This document shows, in pieces, positions 8,297-15,552 of a stretch of 15,649 nt of DNA. The stretch's first letter is position 1, and the number at the start of each line of letters is the position of its first letter. Source of the DNA: an uncultured Roseburia sp. GTDB taxonomy: Bacteria > Bacillota > Clostridia > Lachnospirales > Lachnospiraceae. The notes under the pieces were generated by a model. The model was not told where the DNA came from. It did not search any database and saw only the letters and a program-made list of their open reading frames with translations. Both the position numbers and the translations under genes were made by a program. The stretch is from positions 1-15,649 of the forward strand of contig CANTEO010000061.1 in NCBI GenBank assembly GCA_947652855.1. Direction: 5' to 3'.

Positions 8297-10653
8297 CTGC
8301 CCGCCCTGCCTTCCCGCATATTCCGTTCCCTCCTCAAAGCTGCATAAAATGAATCGCCGCACATCATGCTGTAATGCCGTCCATGCCCCGTTTGTTCAAA
8401 AATCCGCTTCAAAACGGCTCTGTACCGCTCCGGCTCTATGCCTTCCTGCACCAAATATGGCCCGTCCAGCAAACGGCAATCCTGATCCAGGCTAGAAAGC
8501 ATTGCATTGGCGATCCGATAATCCGTGTCGTCAATCGAGCCGTCCGCCTTTTTTGCGATAAATTCCGCCCTATGCTCCTTAAGGGCCAGCTCTTTGACAT
8601 CCTGCCCCTGATAGCCGCAAAGCTCAATAAAATAGCAGCTTAAAATCCTCCTCACGGCATTTAGCAGAGGGATCGGCGCGTTCAGCTCCTTATACTCAGA
8701 CCAGAGGGCCGTGTACGCATTCTGTACCGGATTCACATTCCTATCCTCTTCGAATGGCCCTTTCGCCTTTTCGATGCATGGCGTAACCGTGGATTGGCCC
8801 CCCGCCTTTCGGATCATGAAGAAGCTCACGCAGTCATACTGCGCGTCCTGCCGAAACGTGACCTCCCTGTGGAAAGACGCATGATGCGTCAGAATGAAGA
8901 TCTGACGAATCCGGCCGGCCGCCCTATCCTGATCCGGGCATTCCGCCGCATCGCGGCAAATGCCGATCAGCTCCCGAACCATTGAGCCAACGGCAAATAA
9001 GGCGCCGCTGTCCATGCCGGAGACAGGGTCGTCGATCACGACAATTTTGTCTCTTGCATCCGCCGCAGCCAAATCGCCGCCGTCCGTCCGATCTTTTGCA
9101 GAGCCGGCTCTCCCGCTCCCCTTCACAAGGTGGTAAAAATACAAAAAGGCAAGAAAATTCCGCTCGCCTTCGCTTAGCTTTCCGACCGGCTCGCCTTTCT
9201 CCCTGACTGCCTCATACCGATTCTTTACCCCTGGCTTTTTCCTCAGCGAAAATCCCTCCAGCCCATGCTCAAGCAGCATCGCATTGATGCTTTGAAACGC
9301 TTCTTCTGTATTGACCGTCTTTTGGCTTTCTTTTTTGATTTCCGCCTCTTTCTCCAGGAATGACCGGCGTTTTTTTGCCAGCCCCTCCTCTAAATCCCGA
9401 ACCGACGCGGCAAGCGCATCCTCCCTGTCCTTGCAGCCGTCCCATTCCTCCTTTGCCAAAAACGATAGCCGCTCCCAAAGCATACGGTCACACTGCGTTT
9501 TTGTGGCCTTCTTCTGCGCCACGCCGTCATTATTCACCTGAATCTGCCTGTTAATCTCCTCCGTCAAGCCGTCCAGCTCGGCAACAAGGCCGTCTATGTC
9601 CTGTATTTCAACTGTCAGGGCCGGCTTTTCCACCTTCCTTTGAATTTCCAGCAGATTCGCCCAAATGACGGCGCGCAGCGCTTCCAGCTTCACTTGATAT
9701 TCGCTAAAATCCGCTCTCGGGAAATCGCTGCGCAGATTTGACTCAAACATCCTTAGCAGCTCTTTTGCCTTTCCATCATAAGCCGCCTGAAATGCGGCGA
9801 CGGCGCTCACATCGTCTTGATACTGCTCGTCAAAGCATTTCCTGATTTCCTCCTCAAAATCAGCGTCCAATCCACGCTGACAAAACGGGCAGATTCCATT
9901 TGCCTTCCTGGCATATTTTGCATGGCCTTCCTTTACCCAATCTATATTTCCAATCCTTTCCATGACCTTCGCAAATTGCGTATTGCTGGCGCTGACAATG
10001 GACGTCCCTAACAGGCCCATTCCGGAAAAATCATATTTTCCTGTAATGTCAGAAGACGTCTGCAGCATGCCAAAGCTCCGTGCATTTTTGTCATAAGCCA
10101 CCGCATAGAGCTCTTCTATCTCCCCCTCATCATGCCAAGCCGGCGGATGCTTCTTTACCTCTGGGCAAAAGGTCTTCTTCATCTTTTTTCCGCTCATGGC
10201 CAGCTCAAACCTTTTTCGCGTCGCCTCCGTCCGTTTCATCACCCTGTCCTGACTTTCCGAACGCAGTCTTGCCTGTTCCTCCCTCTTCTCATTCAGCGCC
10301 CTTGTCATCTGCTCCATTTCCATTCCAATGGCATCTTTTTCTTTTCCTAGAGCATCTATCCGTTCCCTGGCCTCAATGTTGGCCTTATGTAAGGTGAACA
10401 CGCCGTCCATCTCATAATTGTCAAAGTTATCGTTGATAAAATCCTGATCATACGCCAGGACGTTATAGTCGCCCGCAGCCCGCCCTGCCTTCCACTGAAC
10501 GCCGGCGCCGGTTTTTATGGCCTGCGCTACCGTTGATTTCCCCGCGCCGTTTCTTCCAAAGAAAAAATTGATGACCGTCGGCTCAAAGCTGACGCCATGG
10601 AATACCGGCGCGTCCAGCTCCACTTTCCGTATCTCTGATGTTCTCTTTTCCAT
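8293..10653 (-). CDS. AAA_13 (RloC/PrrC-like) ABC-type ATPase with CPFC motif
   Basis: This 786-residue protein has a split ABC-ATPase head: Walker A GRNGAGKST (33-41), ABC signature LSEGERNF (493-500), Walker B IVVIDDP (537-543) and an H-loop HH (590-591). Between them lie helical, probably coiled-coil segments and a zinc-hook-like CPFCQRGL (255-262). This is the layout of AAA_13 proteins related to RloC and PrrC anticodon nucleases, and of SMC/Rad50-like defence ATPases. Beyond residue 640 lies a helical domain (NAYTALWSEYKEL, NAVRRILSCYF, GHGRHYSMM) common to this family. Whether it is a nuclease cannot be told: I do not see a convincing anticodon-nuclease catalytic triad. It is the first gene of the operon, with AAGGAAGAG before the ATG at 10653, and overlaps mcrB by ATGA, implying joint function. 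Confidence 0.85.
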   Translation of the reverse strand: MEKRTSEIRKVELDAPVFHGVSFEPTVINFFFGRNGAGKSTVAQAIKTGAGVQWKAGRAAGDYNVLAYDQDFINDNFDNYEMDGVFTLHKANIEARERIDALGKEKDAIGMEMEQMTRALNEKREEQARLRSESQDRVMKRTEATRKRFELAMSGKKMKKTFCPEVKKHPPAWHDEGEIEELYAVAYDKNARSFGMLQTSSDITGKYDFSGMGLLGTSIVSASNTQFAKVMERIGNIDWVKEGHAKYARKANGICPFCQRGLDADFEEEIRKCFDEQYQDDVSAVAAFQAAYDGKAKELLRMFESNLRSDFPRADFSEYQVKLEALRAVIWANLLEIQRKVEKPALTVEIQDIDGLVAELDGLTEEINRQIQVNNDGVAQKKATKTQCDRMLWERLSFLAKEEWDGCKDREDALAASVRDLEEGLAKKRRSFLEKEAEIKKESQKTVNTEEAFQSINAMLLEHGLEGFSLRKKPGVKNRYEAVREKGEPVGKLSEGERNFLAFLYFYHLVKGSGRAGSAKDRTDGGDLAAADARDKIVVIDDPVSGMDSGALFAVGSMVRELIGICRDAAECPDQDRAAGRIRQIFILTHHASFHREVTFRQDAQYDCVSFFMIRKAGGQSTVTPCIEKAKGPFEEDRNVNPVQNAYTALWSEYKELNAPIPLLNAVRRILSCYFIELCGYQGQDVKELALKEHRAEFIAKKADGSIDDTDYRIANAMLSSLDQDCRLLDGPYLVQEGIEPERYRAVLKRIFEQTGHGRHYSMMCGDSFYAALRRERNMREGRAGR

Positions 10654-10688
10654 CTCTTCCTTGCCCTTTTCTTCTTATTTTCAAGCCA

Positions 10689-10718
10689 ATTATAACAAAT
10701 AAAGGCGGATGCTTGCAA
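10689..10718 (-). promoter_or_regulatory. Promoter of the AAA_13-mcrB-mcrC operon
   Basis: On the minus strand TTGCAA (10713-10718) and a consensus TATAAT (10689-10694) are 18 bases apart, with an extended TGT before the -10. The start would be near 10682, about 29 nt before the ATG. It is the only good promoter I see for the three genes. Confidence 0.65.
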
Positions 10719-10729
10719 TTAGGCACAGC

Positions 10730-10761
10730 AAAAAGGCAGGCAAAAAATGCCCGCCTTTTTT
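10730..10761. terminator. Bidirectional hairpin terminator
   Basis: AAAAAGGC-GGCA pairs with TGCC-GCCTTTTT around a short A-rich loop, with one A/C mismatch. The run of A on one side and T on the other gives a U tract on either strand. On the minus strand it lies 26 bases beyond the stop of the small gene at 10788 and just before the restriction promoter, keeping the two units apart. Confidence 0.8.
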
Positions 10762-10787
10762 ACTTTCCACAGGAAAATAAGCCTCGT

Positions 10788-11126
10788 TTACTGCGTGATC
10801 TTTTTCATAAGCTCTTCAGAGGCAATATCTTGCCTGAAAAGGCCCATGCCGCTTAGCAGAAGGATGCAGTCTACATATCCCTGGCAGTACGCCTTCTGAC
10901 CTTCCAGCGAGCACATTTCCTCCGCCTTTGCCATCCATTCCAGAAGCAGCCGCTGCTGTTCTTGTGAACATTGCTTTAGCTCCGCTTCACATTTTTCACG
11001 CAGCCCCTCCATCTCCTCCTGCGCCTCTTTGTAGCCCGGAACGTCTATTTGGGTATCCCTTTTCACATTCTCACAGCGCAGCTGGCTTAAAAATTGTCCG
11101 ACCTGTTCCCATAGCTTGTTCTGCAT
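10788..11126 (-). CDS. Small helical protein, possibly DUF6809-like
   Basis: This 112-residue soluble protein is predicted to be mostly helical and charged, with a long helix around residues 30-70 (YKEAQEEMEGLREKCEAEL). The part LLLEWMAKAEEMCSLEGQKA followed by YCQGYVDCILLL is reminiscent of DUF6809 proteins of Clostridia, which end in a helix with an aromatic-Gly-aromatic patch. I hold this match loosely. It contains six cysteines, which is many for its size, but no clear metal motif. The ATG at 11126 follows AAGGAGG by 9 bases, so the start is firm. A bidirectional terminator follows. No function can be assigned. Confidence 0.65.
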   Translation of the reverse strand: MQNKLWEQVGQFLSQLRCENVKRDTQIDVPGYKEAQEEMEGLREKCEAELKQCSQEQQRLLLEWMAKAEEMCSLEGQKAYCQGYVDCILLLSGMGLFRQDIASEELMKKITQ

Positions 11127-11139
11127 AATTATGACCTCC

Positions 11140-11604
11140 TTAAAATTCTACTATCATTATTAACATATCTGCACAGATTACACCACATAAAAATGAAACT
11201 ATTTTCATTTTAACAGACTTTTCCGATTTTTGCCTCATTTTATCTCCAAACCATACAAAAGCAATGCTCATTGGCTCCAGGCCAAAAAGAGGCTTTCAGG
11301 CCAGGCACCAAGCGGCCATCGCACGAGAGAAAATATATTCTTTCAAAAGAAAAAATGACAGCCCATAAAAAGCAGCTATGAGGGAAATGATGCATGATGG
11401 CCGGAACAGCCACCAAGACAAAGAGCATATGGAGACAAAGGCGCTGTGGCTGGAATCAGGCGCGCAACCGGCGAATGGCATGATAAGGGATATGCCCGAC
11501 AATAATCCGTAAAAAAGACCGGGATGGCAGCAATGAAGCTTGCAGCCATCCCATCCTATTTCATCGGCATCTGCAGCATCGCCAATAACCTTTCTCATTT
11601 TCAA
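11140..11604 (-). pseudogene. Possible broken membrane-protein gene with one internal TGA
   Basis: One minus-strand frame is open from about 11604 to 11296, meets a single TGA (11296-11298) after AAWCLA, and continues open in the same frame for 51 codons to a TAA at 11140-11142. That TAA overlaps the ribosome binding site of the next gene, as in tightly packed operons. The translation is strongly hydrophobic (YGLLSGISLIMPFAG, LIAAFYGLSFFLL, IVSFLCGVICADMLIMIV), suggesting three or more membrane segments. A TGG-to-TGA change would explain the break. No good ribosome binding site precedes the ATG at 11598 and I recognise no family, so this may be a decayed gene or a chance frame. Otherwise I see nothing in this stretch apart from the inverted repeat at 11190-11211. 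Confidence 0.3.
11190..11211. repeat. Perfect 9-bp inverted repeat upstream of the small helical protein gene
   Basis: AAAATGAAA (11190-11198) and TTTCATTTT (11203-11211) are exact reverse complements around CTAT. It lies 64 bases upstream of the ATG at 11126. AT-rich palindromes of this size can be repressor operators; no nearby regulator can be tied to it. Confidence 0.4.
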
Positions 11605-11656
11605 AGGCTAAGCGCAGGCATAGCCCACGAAGCTGTTTGCATTTTACAGTCAGCGA

Positions 11657-14074
11657 TTATTTTATTATCTGCTTTTCTTTTAATCCGGCTTTTTTAAAGA
11701 CCCTCTTATACTGTTTCAACAGCTTGGACGGCGCTTTCACCTTCAGGCTGGATTTTGTTCCCTTGAACGCCTGTTTTCCTACAGAACTAAGCTTTGTTGA
11801 CTTGACCGTTACCTTGCCAAGCTTCTTGCACCCGTTAAATGCGCTCTTTCCAATCGTCTTCAAGCTGGATTTCGACGTCTTTCCGATGACGGCCGCCGTA
11901 ATCTTTTTGCAGCCATAGAACGCATTCGCTCCAATTGCCTTTACGCTGTCTGGCAGGGAAAGCGTCTTCTTTAAGGCGGCGCATCCCTTAAATGCGCTCA
12001 CTCCGATTGATTCTACGTTCTTACCGAAGGCCACTGTCATAAGCTTCGTACAGCCCGAAAATGCATTCGTCCCAATCGCCTTTACATTCGATCCAATGAC
12101 AAGGCCCGTCAGCTTCTTGTTATTCTTCATTGCCCCTGATCCAATGGAAGTCACTTTATACTTCACGCCATCTGTGCCTGTGACTGCATCGACCGTAACC
12201 TTCGCCGCCGTGGATTTTGACGCTGTCAGCTCCACTTCTTCTCCAACCTTTGTCACTTGATACGTTTCTTGGCCAACCGTAAAGGTTTTTCCTTTTGCAA
12301 ACGGCTCCTGACTGCTGCCTCCCTGACTGCCGCCTGAGCCTTCGCCGTCGCCCGGCTTGTCGCCGCCTGGGCCTTCGCCGTCGCCCGGCTTGTCGCCGCC
12401 TGGGCCTTCGCTGTCGCCTGGCTTGTCGCCGCCTGGGCCTTCACCGTCGCCCGGCTTGTCGCCGCCTGGGTTCTCACCGTCGCCCGGCTTGTCGCCGCCT
12501 GGATTCTCACCGTCGCCTGGCTTATCGCCGCCTGGGCCTTCACCGTCACCAGGATCAGGATTCGCAGGGGGAACGAAATTATAATGCATCTTGGCCTTTA
12601 ACACCGCCGCCGCCGTATCGCCTATTTTACTTACGCTGCTCCACTGCGCTTCGTCGCCGGTAAAATAAATGTCCCGCAGAGGACACGACGCAAATGCGGC
12701 AATCCCTATTGACGTCACGCTGTCTGGAATGATGACAGTAGTAAAGGCAGAGCAGGAAGCGAATGCCGATCCCCCTATGCGTTCCGCACCTTGCGGAATT
12801 TCCACTCCAGGAAGCATCAGGCAATTCTGAAACATTCCTTCACCGATGCAGTCTATACTCTTGGGCAGCGTCACCTTCATCAGATAATAGCACTGCGTAA
12901 AGATATTGTCGCCAAATTTTACCTGCTTGCTGCCTGGCGCAAACGTAGCCTCTGTCAACGCCTGGCATTGATAAAATGCGGCGGCGCCTACCTCGCCTAT
13001 GCTGGCAGGCAAATGAATCGAGGCAAGCTTTGTACTGGCGCGAAACGCATTTTGATCAATTTTCTCCACCCCTTCAGAAATATTGGCCAAGCTAAGATTG
13101 GGGCATTCGCGGAAGGCGCTGTCGCCAATCGTCTTTACAGAAGAGGGAACCGTCACGGATACGATCGAAGAGCCGCGGAAGGCGCTGTTTCCAATCGCTG
13201 TCACGCTGGAGGAAATTTCCACGCTAAGAGCCCCGCATCCCCAAAATGCGCAAGAGCCGATGCCGGTCACTCCATCCTCAATCAGAACCTTTCGGATTTG
13301 GCCGCTGTGATCGCCCCACGGCTGCTCCCCGATGGAGCTAAAATCAGGCATAGCTCCCTTTCCCGAAACCGTCAGCGCGCCTGCCTTCGTCAGATTCCAT
13401 GCAAGGCCCCCGTCAAGGGCGCCTGACGCAATTGACAGATTGGCATCCGGGTCACTCGGCGGGATATAGCCTTCCGGGTAACGGGTGATATAATGGCTGG
13501 CGTCTCTCATCACTGTTTCTCTGGATATCGCCCTCCCCCAATGCACCTTGCCTTTATGGTCCCCATCGCTGATGTTCCCCTCTGCGACAACCACGCCCGC
13601 GTCGTCCGCCTCAAGCACGATCAAGGTGTGGCGGTCATTGTTTACCCTAAGGATATCTCCGGCTTTGATATCCTCATATGTAAATTTACCCGCCTCGTAC
13701 ATCCTGGCTGGCAAATCTCCAAACGCCGCGTCGCTAAGTATAAAAGCAAATGCCACGCAGCCCACGGCGCTAATCCTCTTCCCATCAAGAAGCCCGCCGC
13801 GCCAATGGTAATATCCCTTTTCATCCGAATAAGGCTCAAAATCGGTCCAGGGCGTCCCCTCCTTATACTCATCCTTCTCTTTTAGCGCAATCATGGCCTC
13901 ATAGGCTTCCGCAGGAGTAGGGACCACGCTGTCACGGGAAACCGACCCAATTGCAGATTCTTCTGTGAGGGATTCTCCTTTCCTCAAGGGGCCCTCCTGC
14001 CATGCAGACGCGACTGACTGCGAAGACATCCCTATGCACAGCGCGAAGGCAAGTGAAAGAATTCCTTTCTTCAA
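11657..14074 (-). CDS. Secreted Cys/His amidase-like protein with BspA-type leucine-rich repeats
   Basis: This 805-residue exported protein has a signal peptide (1-24, ending VASA). Residues 75-205 look like a papain-fold/NlpC-P60- or CHAP-like domain: Cys106 in AVGCVAFAF, His149 in DRHTLIV, and VVVAEGN followed by VHWGRAIS. A BspA-type LRR_5 array follows (about 262-490; units such as VTSIGIAAFASC). Then come seven 11-residue units PGDGEGPGGDK (508-584) forming a flexible linker, and a second LRR_5 block to the end. No LPXTG or other anchor is visible, so attachment is unclear. The start codon is TTG at 14074: AGGAGG ends 8 bases upstream and the signal peptide begins right there. The promoter is at 14137-14165. 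It may bind host or cell-wall ligands while cleaving peptides. No clear terminator follows. Confidence 0.85.
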   Translation of the reverse strand: MKKGILSLAFALCIGMSSQSVASAWQEGPLRKGESLTEESAIGSVSRDSVVPTPAEAYEAMIALKEKDEYKEGTPWTDFEPYSDEKGYYHWRGGLLDGKRISAVGCVAFAFILSDAAFGDLPARMYEAGKFTYEDIKAGDILRVNNDRHTLIVLEADDAGVVVAEGNISDGDHKGKVHWGRAISRETVMRDASHYITRYPEGYIPPSDPDANLSIASGALDGGLAWNLTKAGALTVSGKGAMPDFSSIGEQPWGDHSGQIRKVLIEDGVTGIGSCAFWGCGALSVEISSSVTAIGNSAFRGSSIVSVTVPSSVKTIGDSAFRECPNLSLANISEGVEKIDQNAFRASTKLASIHLPASIGEVGAAAFYQCQALTEATFAPGSKQVKFGDNIFTQCYYLMKVTLPKSIDCIGEGMFQNCLMLPGVEIPQGAERIGGSAFASCSAFTTVIIPDSVTSIGIAAFASCPLRDIYFTGDEAQWSSVSKIGDTAAAVLKAKMHYNFVPPANPDPGDGEGPGGDKPGDGENPGGDKPGDGENPGGDKPGDGEGPGGDKPGDSEGPGGDKPGDGEGPGGDKPGDGEGSGGSQGGSSQEPFAKGKTFTVGQETYQVTKVGEEVELTASKSTAAKVTVDAVTGTDGVKYKVTSIGSGAMKNNKKLTGLVIGSNVKAIGTNAFSGCTKLMTVAFGKNVESIGVSAFKGCAALKKTLSLPDSVKAIGANAFYGCKKITAAVIGKTSKSSLKTIGKSAFNGCKKLGKVTVKSTKLSSVGKQAFKGTKSSLKVKAPSKLLKQYKRVFKKAGLKEKQIIK
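12323..12553 (-). repeat. Seven tandem 33-bp units coding a Pro-Gly-Asp linker
   Basis: The units are 33 bases each and encode PGDGEGPGGDK with small changes: two have EN for EG, one has DS for DG, and the last is degenerate (GSGGSQ). They sit in frame inside the LRR protein between its two repeat blocks. Near-identical units of a multiple of three can expand or contract by slippage without breaking the frame. Confidence 0.95.
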
Positions 14075-14136
14075 TGATAAAACCTCCTAAATTATAGTTT
14101 TGGAAAAACGTTTGCCCGACACTTTTCCCCCTTGTA

Positions 14137-14165
14137 AATATATGGTTATTTTTTTGCTTTGTCAA
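14137..14165 (-). promoter_or_regulatory. Promoter of the LRR protein gene
   Basis: On the minus strand a consensus TTGACA (14160-14165) and TATATT (14137-14142) are 17 bases apart. The start near 14130 gives a leader of about 56 nt before the TTG start codon. Confidence 0.7.
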
Positions 14166-14209
14166 TAGGAATCAAAGCTTTGAAGCCGGAATCATTCGCC
14201 TTACATGAA

Positions 14210-14632
14210 TCACTTCCCACAAGCAAAGATCTCTTTCCCTTCGCTCTTTAAAAGGGCATACATTTTCATATCCAATATCCTGCCATTTTTTACTGCGTTG
14301 TTATGCAAAACGCCTTCGAATTGAAATCCGGCTTTTTCCAAAACCCGGCATGACCGCACATTATGGGCGAAGGGCTCTGCAAAAATTCTGACAGTATCTG
14401 TATTCTCAAATACAAATTTACATGCCTGCCTCACCGCGCTCGCAGCATATCCCTTTCCCCAATAGCGCTCCCCTATGTAATAACCTATTTCCGCAGTCCT
14501 GTAATGGATGTTTGCACACCTGAAAATCCCTACGCTTCCAATCGCCTGACCTTCAGCCGTGACGGCAAAAGCAAAGGTTTTCGATTTGTCCGCAAGCTTC
14601 TCAACAGAAACGCCCCTGCTGTATTCTTCCAT
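14210..14632 (-). CDS. GNAT-family N-acetyltransferase, probably 5'-truncated
   Basis: This 140-residue RimJ/RimL-type protein would transfer acetyl from acetyl-CoA to an amine, substrate unknown. Motif A reads ERYWGKGYAASAV (R-x-x-G-x-G near 56-61). The AEPFAHNVRSCRVLEKAGF segment (85-103) carries the usual Asn. FAFAV, GSVGIFR and AEIGYYI form the preceding strands. Relatives I recall are about 170 residues, with some 30-40 more at the N-terminus. The ATG at 14632 has no ribosome binding site. A good one (AGGAGG) stands before an ATG at 14690, but that frame reads Met-Lys-stop and is out of phase with the acetyltransferase. Damage to the 5' end is therefore likely and activity is doubtful. 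It stands alone, upstream of the LRR gene. Confidence 0.7.
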   Translation of the reverse strand: MEEYSRGVSVEKLADKSKTFAFAVTAEGQAIGSVGIFRCANIHYRTAEIGYYIGERYWGKGYAASAVRQACKFVFENTDTVRIFAEPFAHNVRSCRVLEKAGFQFEGVLHNNAVKNGRILDMKMYALLKSEGKEIFACGK

Positions 14633-14890
14633 GATAGCTTTATTGCGTCTTGTATGTCGGGGAGAATGTCATTTGCATTCACTTATTTCATACGCAGGCT
14701 TCCTCCTTGATTCTCCTAAACCACATGATCTGTGTTTTTTAGGTTCTAACGTCAAGCAGCAAAGCCAGATATTCCACATCAGCGACTCTTATTCCTCCAT
14801 GCAAATGTCGCTTATCACACTGGCTTTACATGGTGTAAGCCTTTATTTTTTCTTTTTTTATTCCTGCACATAATAACCTCCAAACGATAT
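14633..14890. other. Intergenic stretch between the GNAT gene and the transposase remnant
   Basis: No convincing gene is seen here. It holds an orphan AGGAGG plus ATG (14690, minus strand) that opens only Met-Lys-stop, and a minus-strand 36-codon frame (14669-14779) with a poorly spaced ribosome binding site. A hairpin with a T tract lies on the plus strand (14822-14858). It probably consists of debris between the damaged GNAT gene and the transposon. Confidence 0.4.
14822..14858 (+). terminator. Plus-strand hairpin with long T tract, no obvious gene upstream
   Basis: GGCTTTACA (14822-14830) pairs with TGTAAGCC (14834-14841), with one bulged T and a 3-nt loop, followed by TTTATTTTTTCTTTTTTT. 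This has the form of an intrinsic terminator for rightward transcription, yet all neighbouring genes read leftward. Confidence 0.5.
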
Positions 14891-15552
14891 GCCCGCATCA
14901 AAAATTCTACGACTTCCCAGAACAGACGCCGCCGTTTCAACGGCAGTGATCTTTTTCGGAGTATCTTTCAGAAAATTGTTTCCGTATGCGTAGAACAGGG
15001 TCTGGCAGATGGTATGCTGGTTTTTACGGATTCGACACACATGAAGACAAACGAAGGGATGCATTACTTGTCGCACGAGACGGTTGATTCTAAAAATGGC
15101 ATTATATGATTGATGTGGCGGCAACAGCCAGCAATGCACATGACAGCCAGCCATAGCTCGAAAGACTTGATTATATTGAAGAAACTATCGGACTAAAAAT
15201 ACAGGCAGCCTGTGCTGACAGCGGATATGACACAAGCCTTATCAATCAACAGTTGTCGGAACGAAACATAGATTTTTACGCGCCGAAAAGAACAGGGCAA
15301 AAAAGAGGGACTGCAGAGTTTCAAAGGAAAGACTTTCAATATAATGAAGCACAAGATGTATTTATCTGCCCCGGCGGAAAAAACTCCTCCCCAAATCGGC
15401 TAAACAGAACTACAAATACAGCACCAAAAGAGCGCCGCTGTCCCAAAGCCGTATGCAAAGACTGTCCATTGCGCAACAGATGTATAAGAGAAAAGGGCAC
15501 TGATAAAAGAATCCAGGTAAATATCTTTGAACAACCCTCATATATGTTTTAA
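14891..15552 (+). mobile_element. IS1182-family transposase remnant (frameshifted, truncated)
   Basis: Joined across breaks, the plus-strand frames read like an IS1182-family DDE transposase: NRRRRFNGSDLFRSIF, then GMLVFTDSTHMKTNE with the first catalytic Asp, DVAATASNAHDSQP, CADSGYDTSLI with the second Asp, NIDFYAPKRT, VFICPGGK and CKDCPLRNRCI. A stop plus frameshift at 15107-15112 and a TAG at 15154-15156 break the frame. The N-terminal third is absent, and the C-terminal part with the catalytic Glu is lost after NIFEQ at about 15535. No terminal inverted repeats or target duplications are seen, so the element is dead and its ends are gone. Confidence 0.8.

Noticed and set aside
7529..8347. 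Long plus-strand open frame opposite mcrB
   Set aside because: Its translation has no domain or ribosome binding site, while the minus strand encodes a clear McrB.
8293..10653. Naming the AAA_13 protein a true RloC anticodon nuclease
   Set aside because: The ATPase and CPFC features fit, but the nuclease triad could not be identified.
12323..12553. Regular repeats that might suggest a CRISPR array
   Set aside because: The units are contiguous, in frame and coding, with no spacers; they encode a protein linker.
14669..14779. Minus-strand 36-codon frame beginning MWNIWLCC
   Set aside because: The ribosome binding site is 14 bases away and the sequence has no recognisable features; it may be debris.
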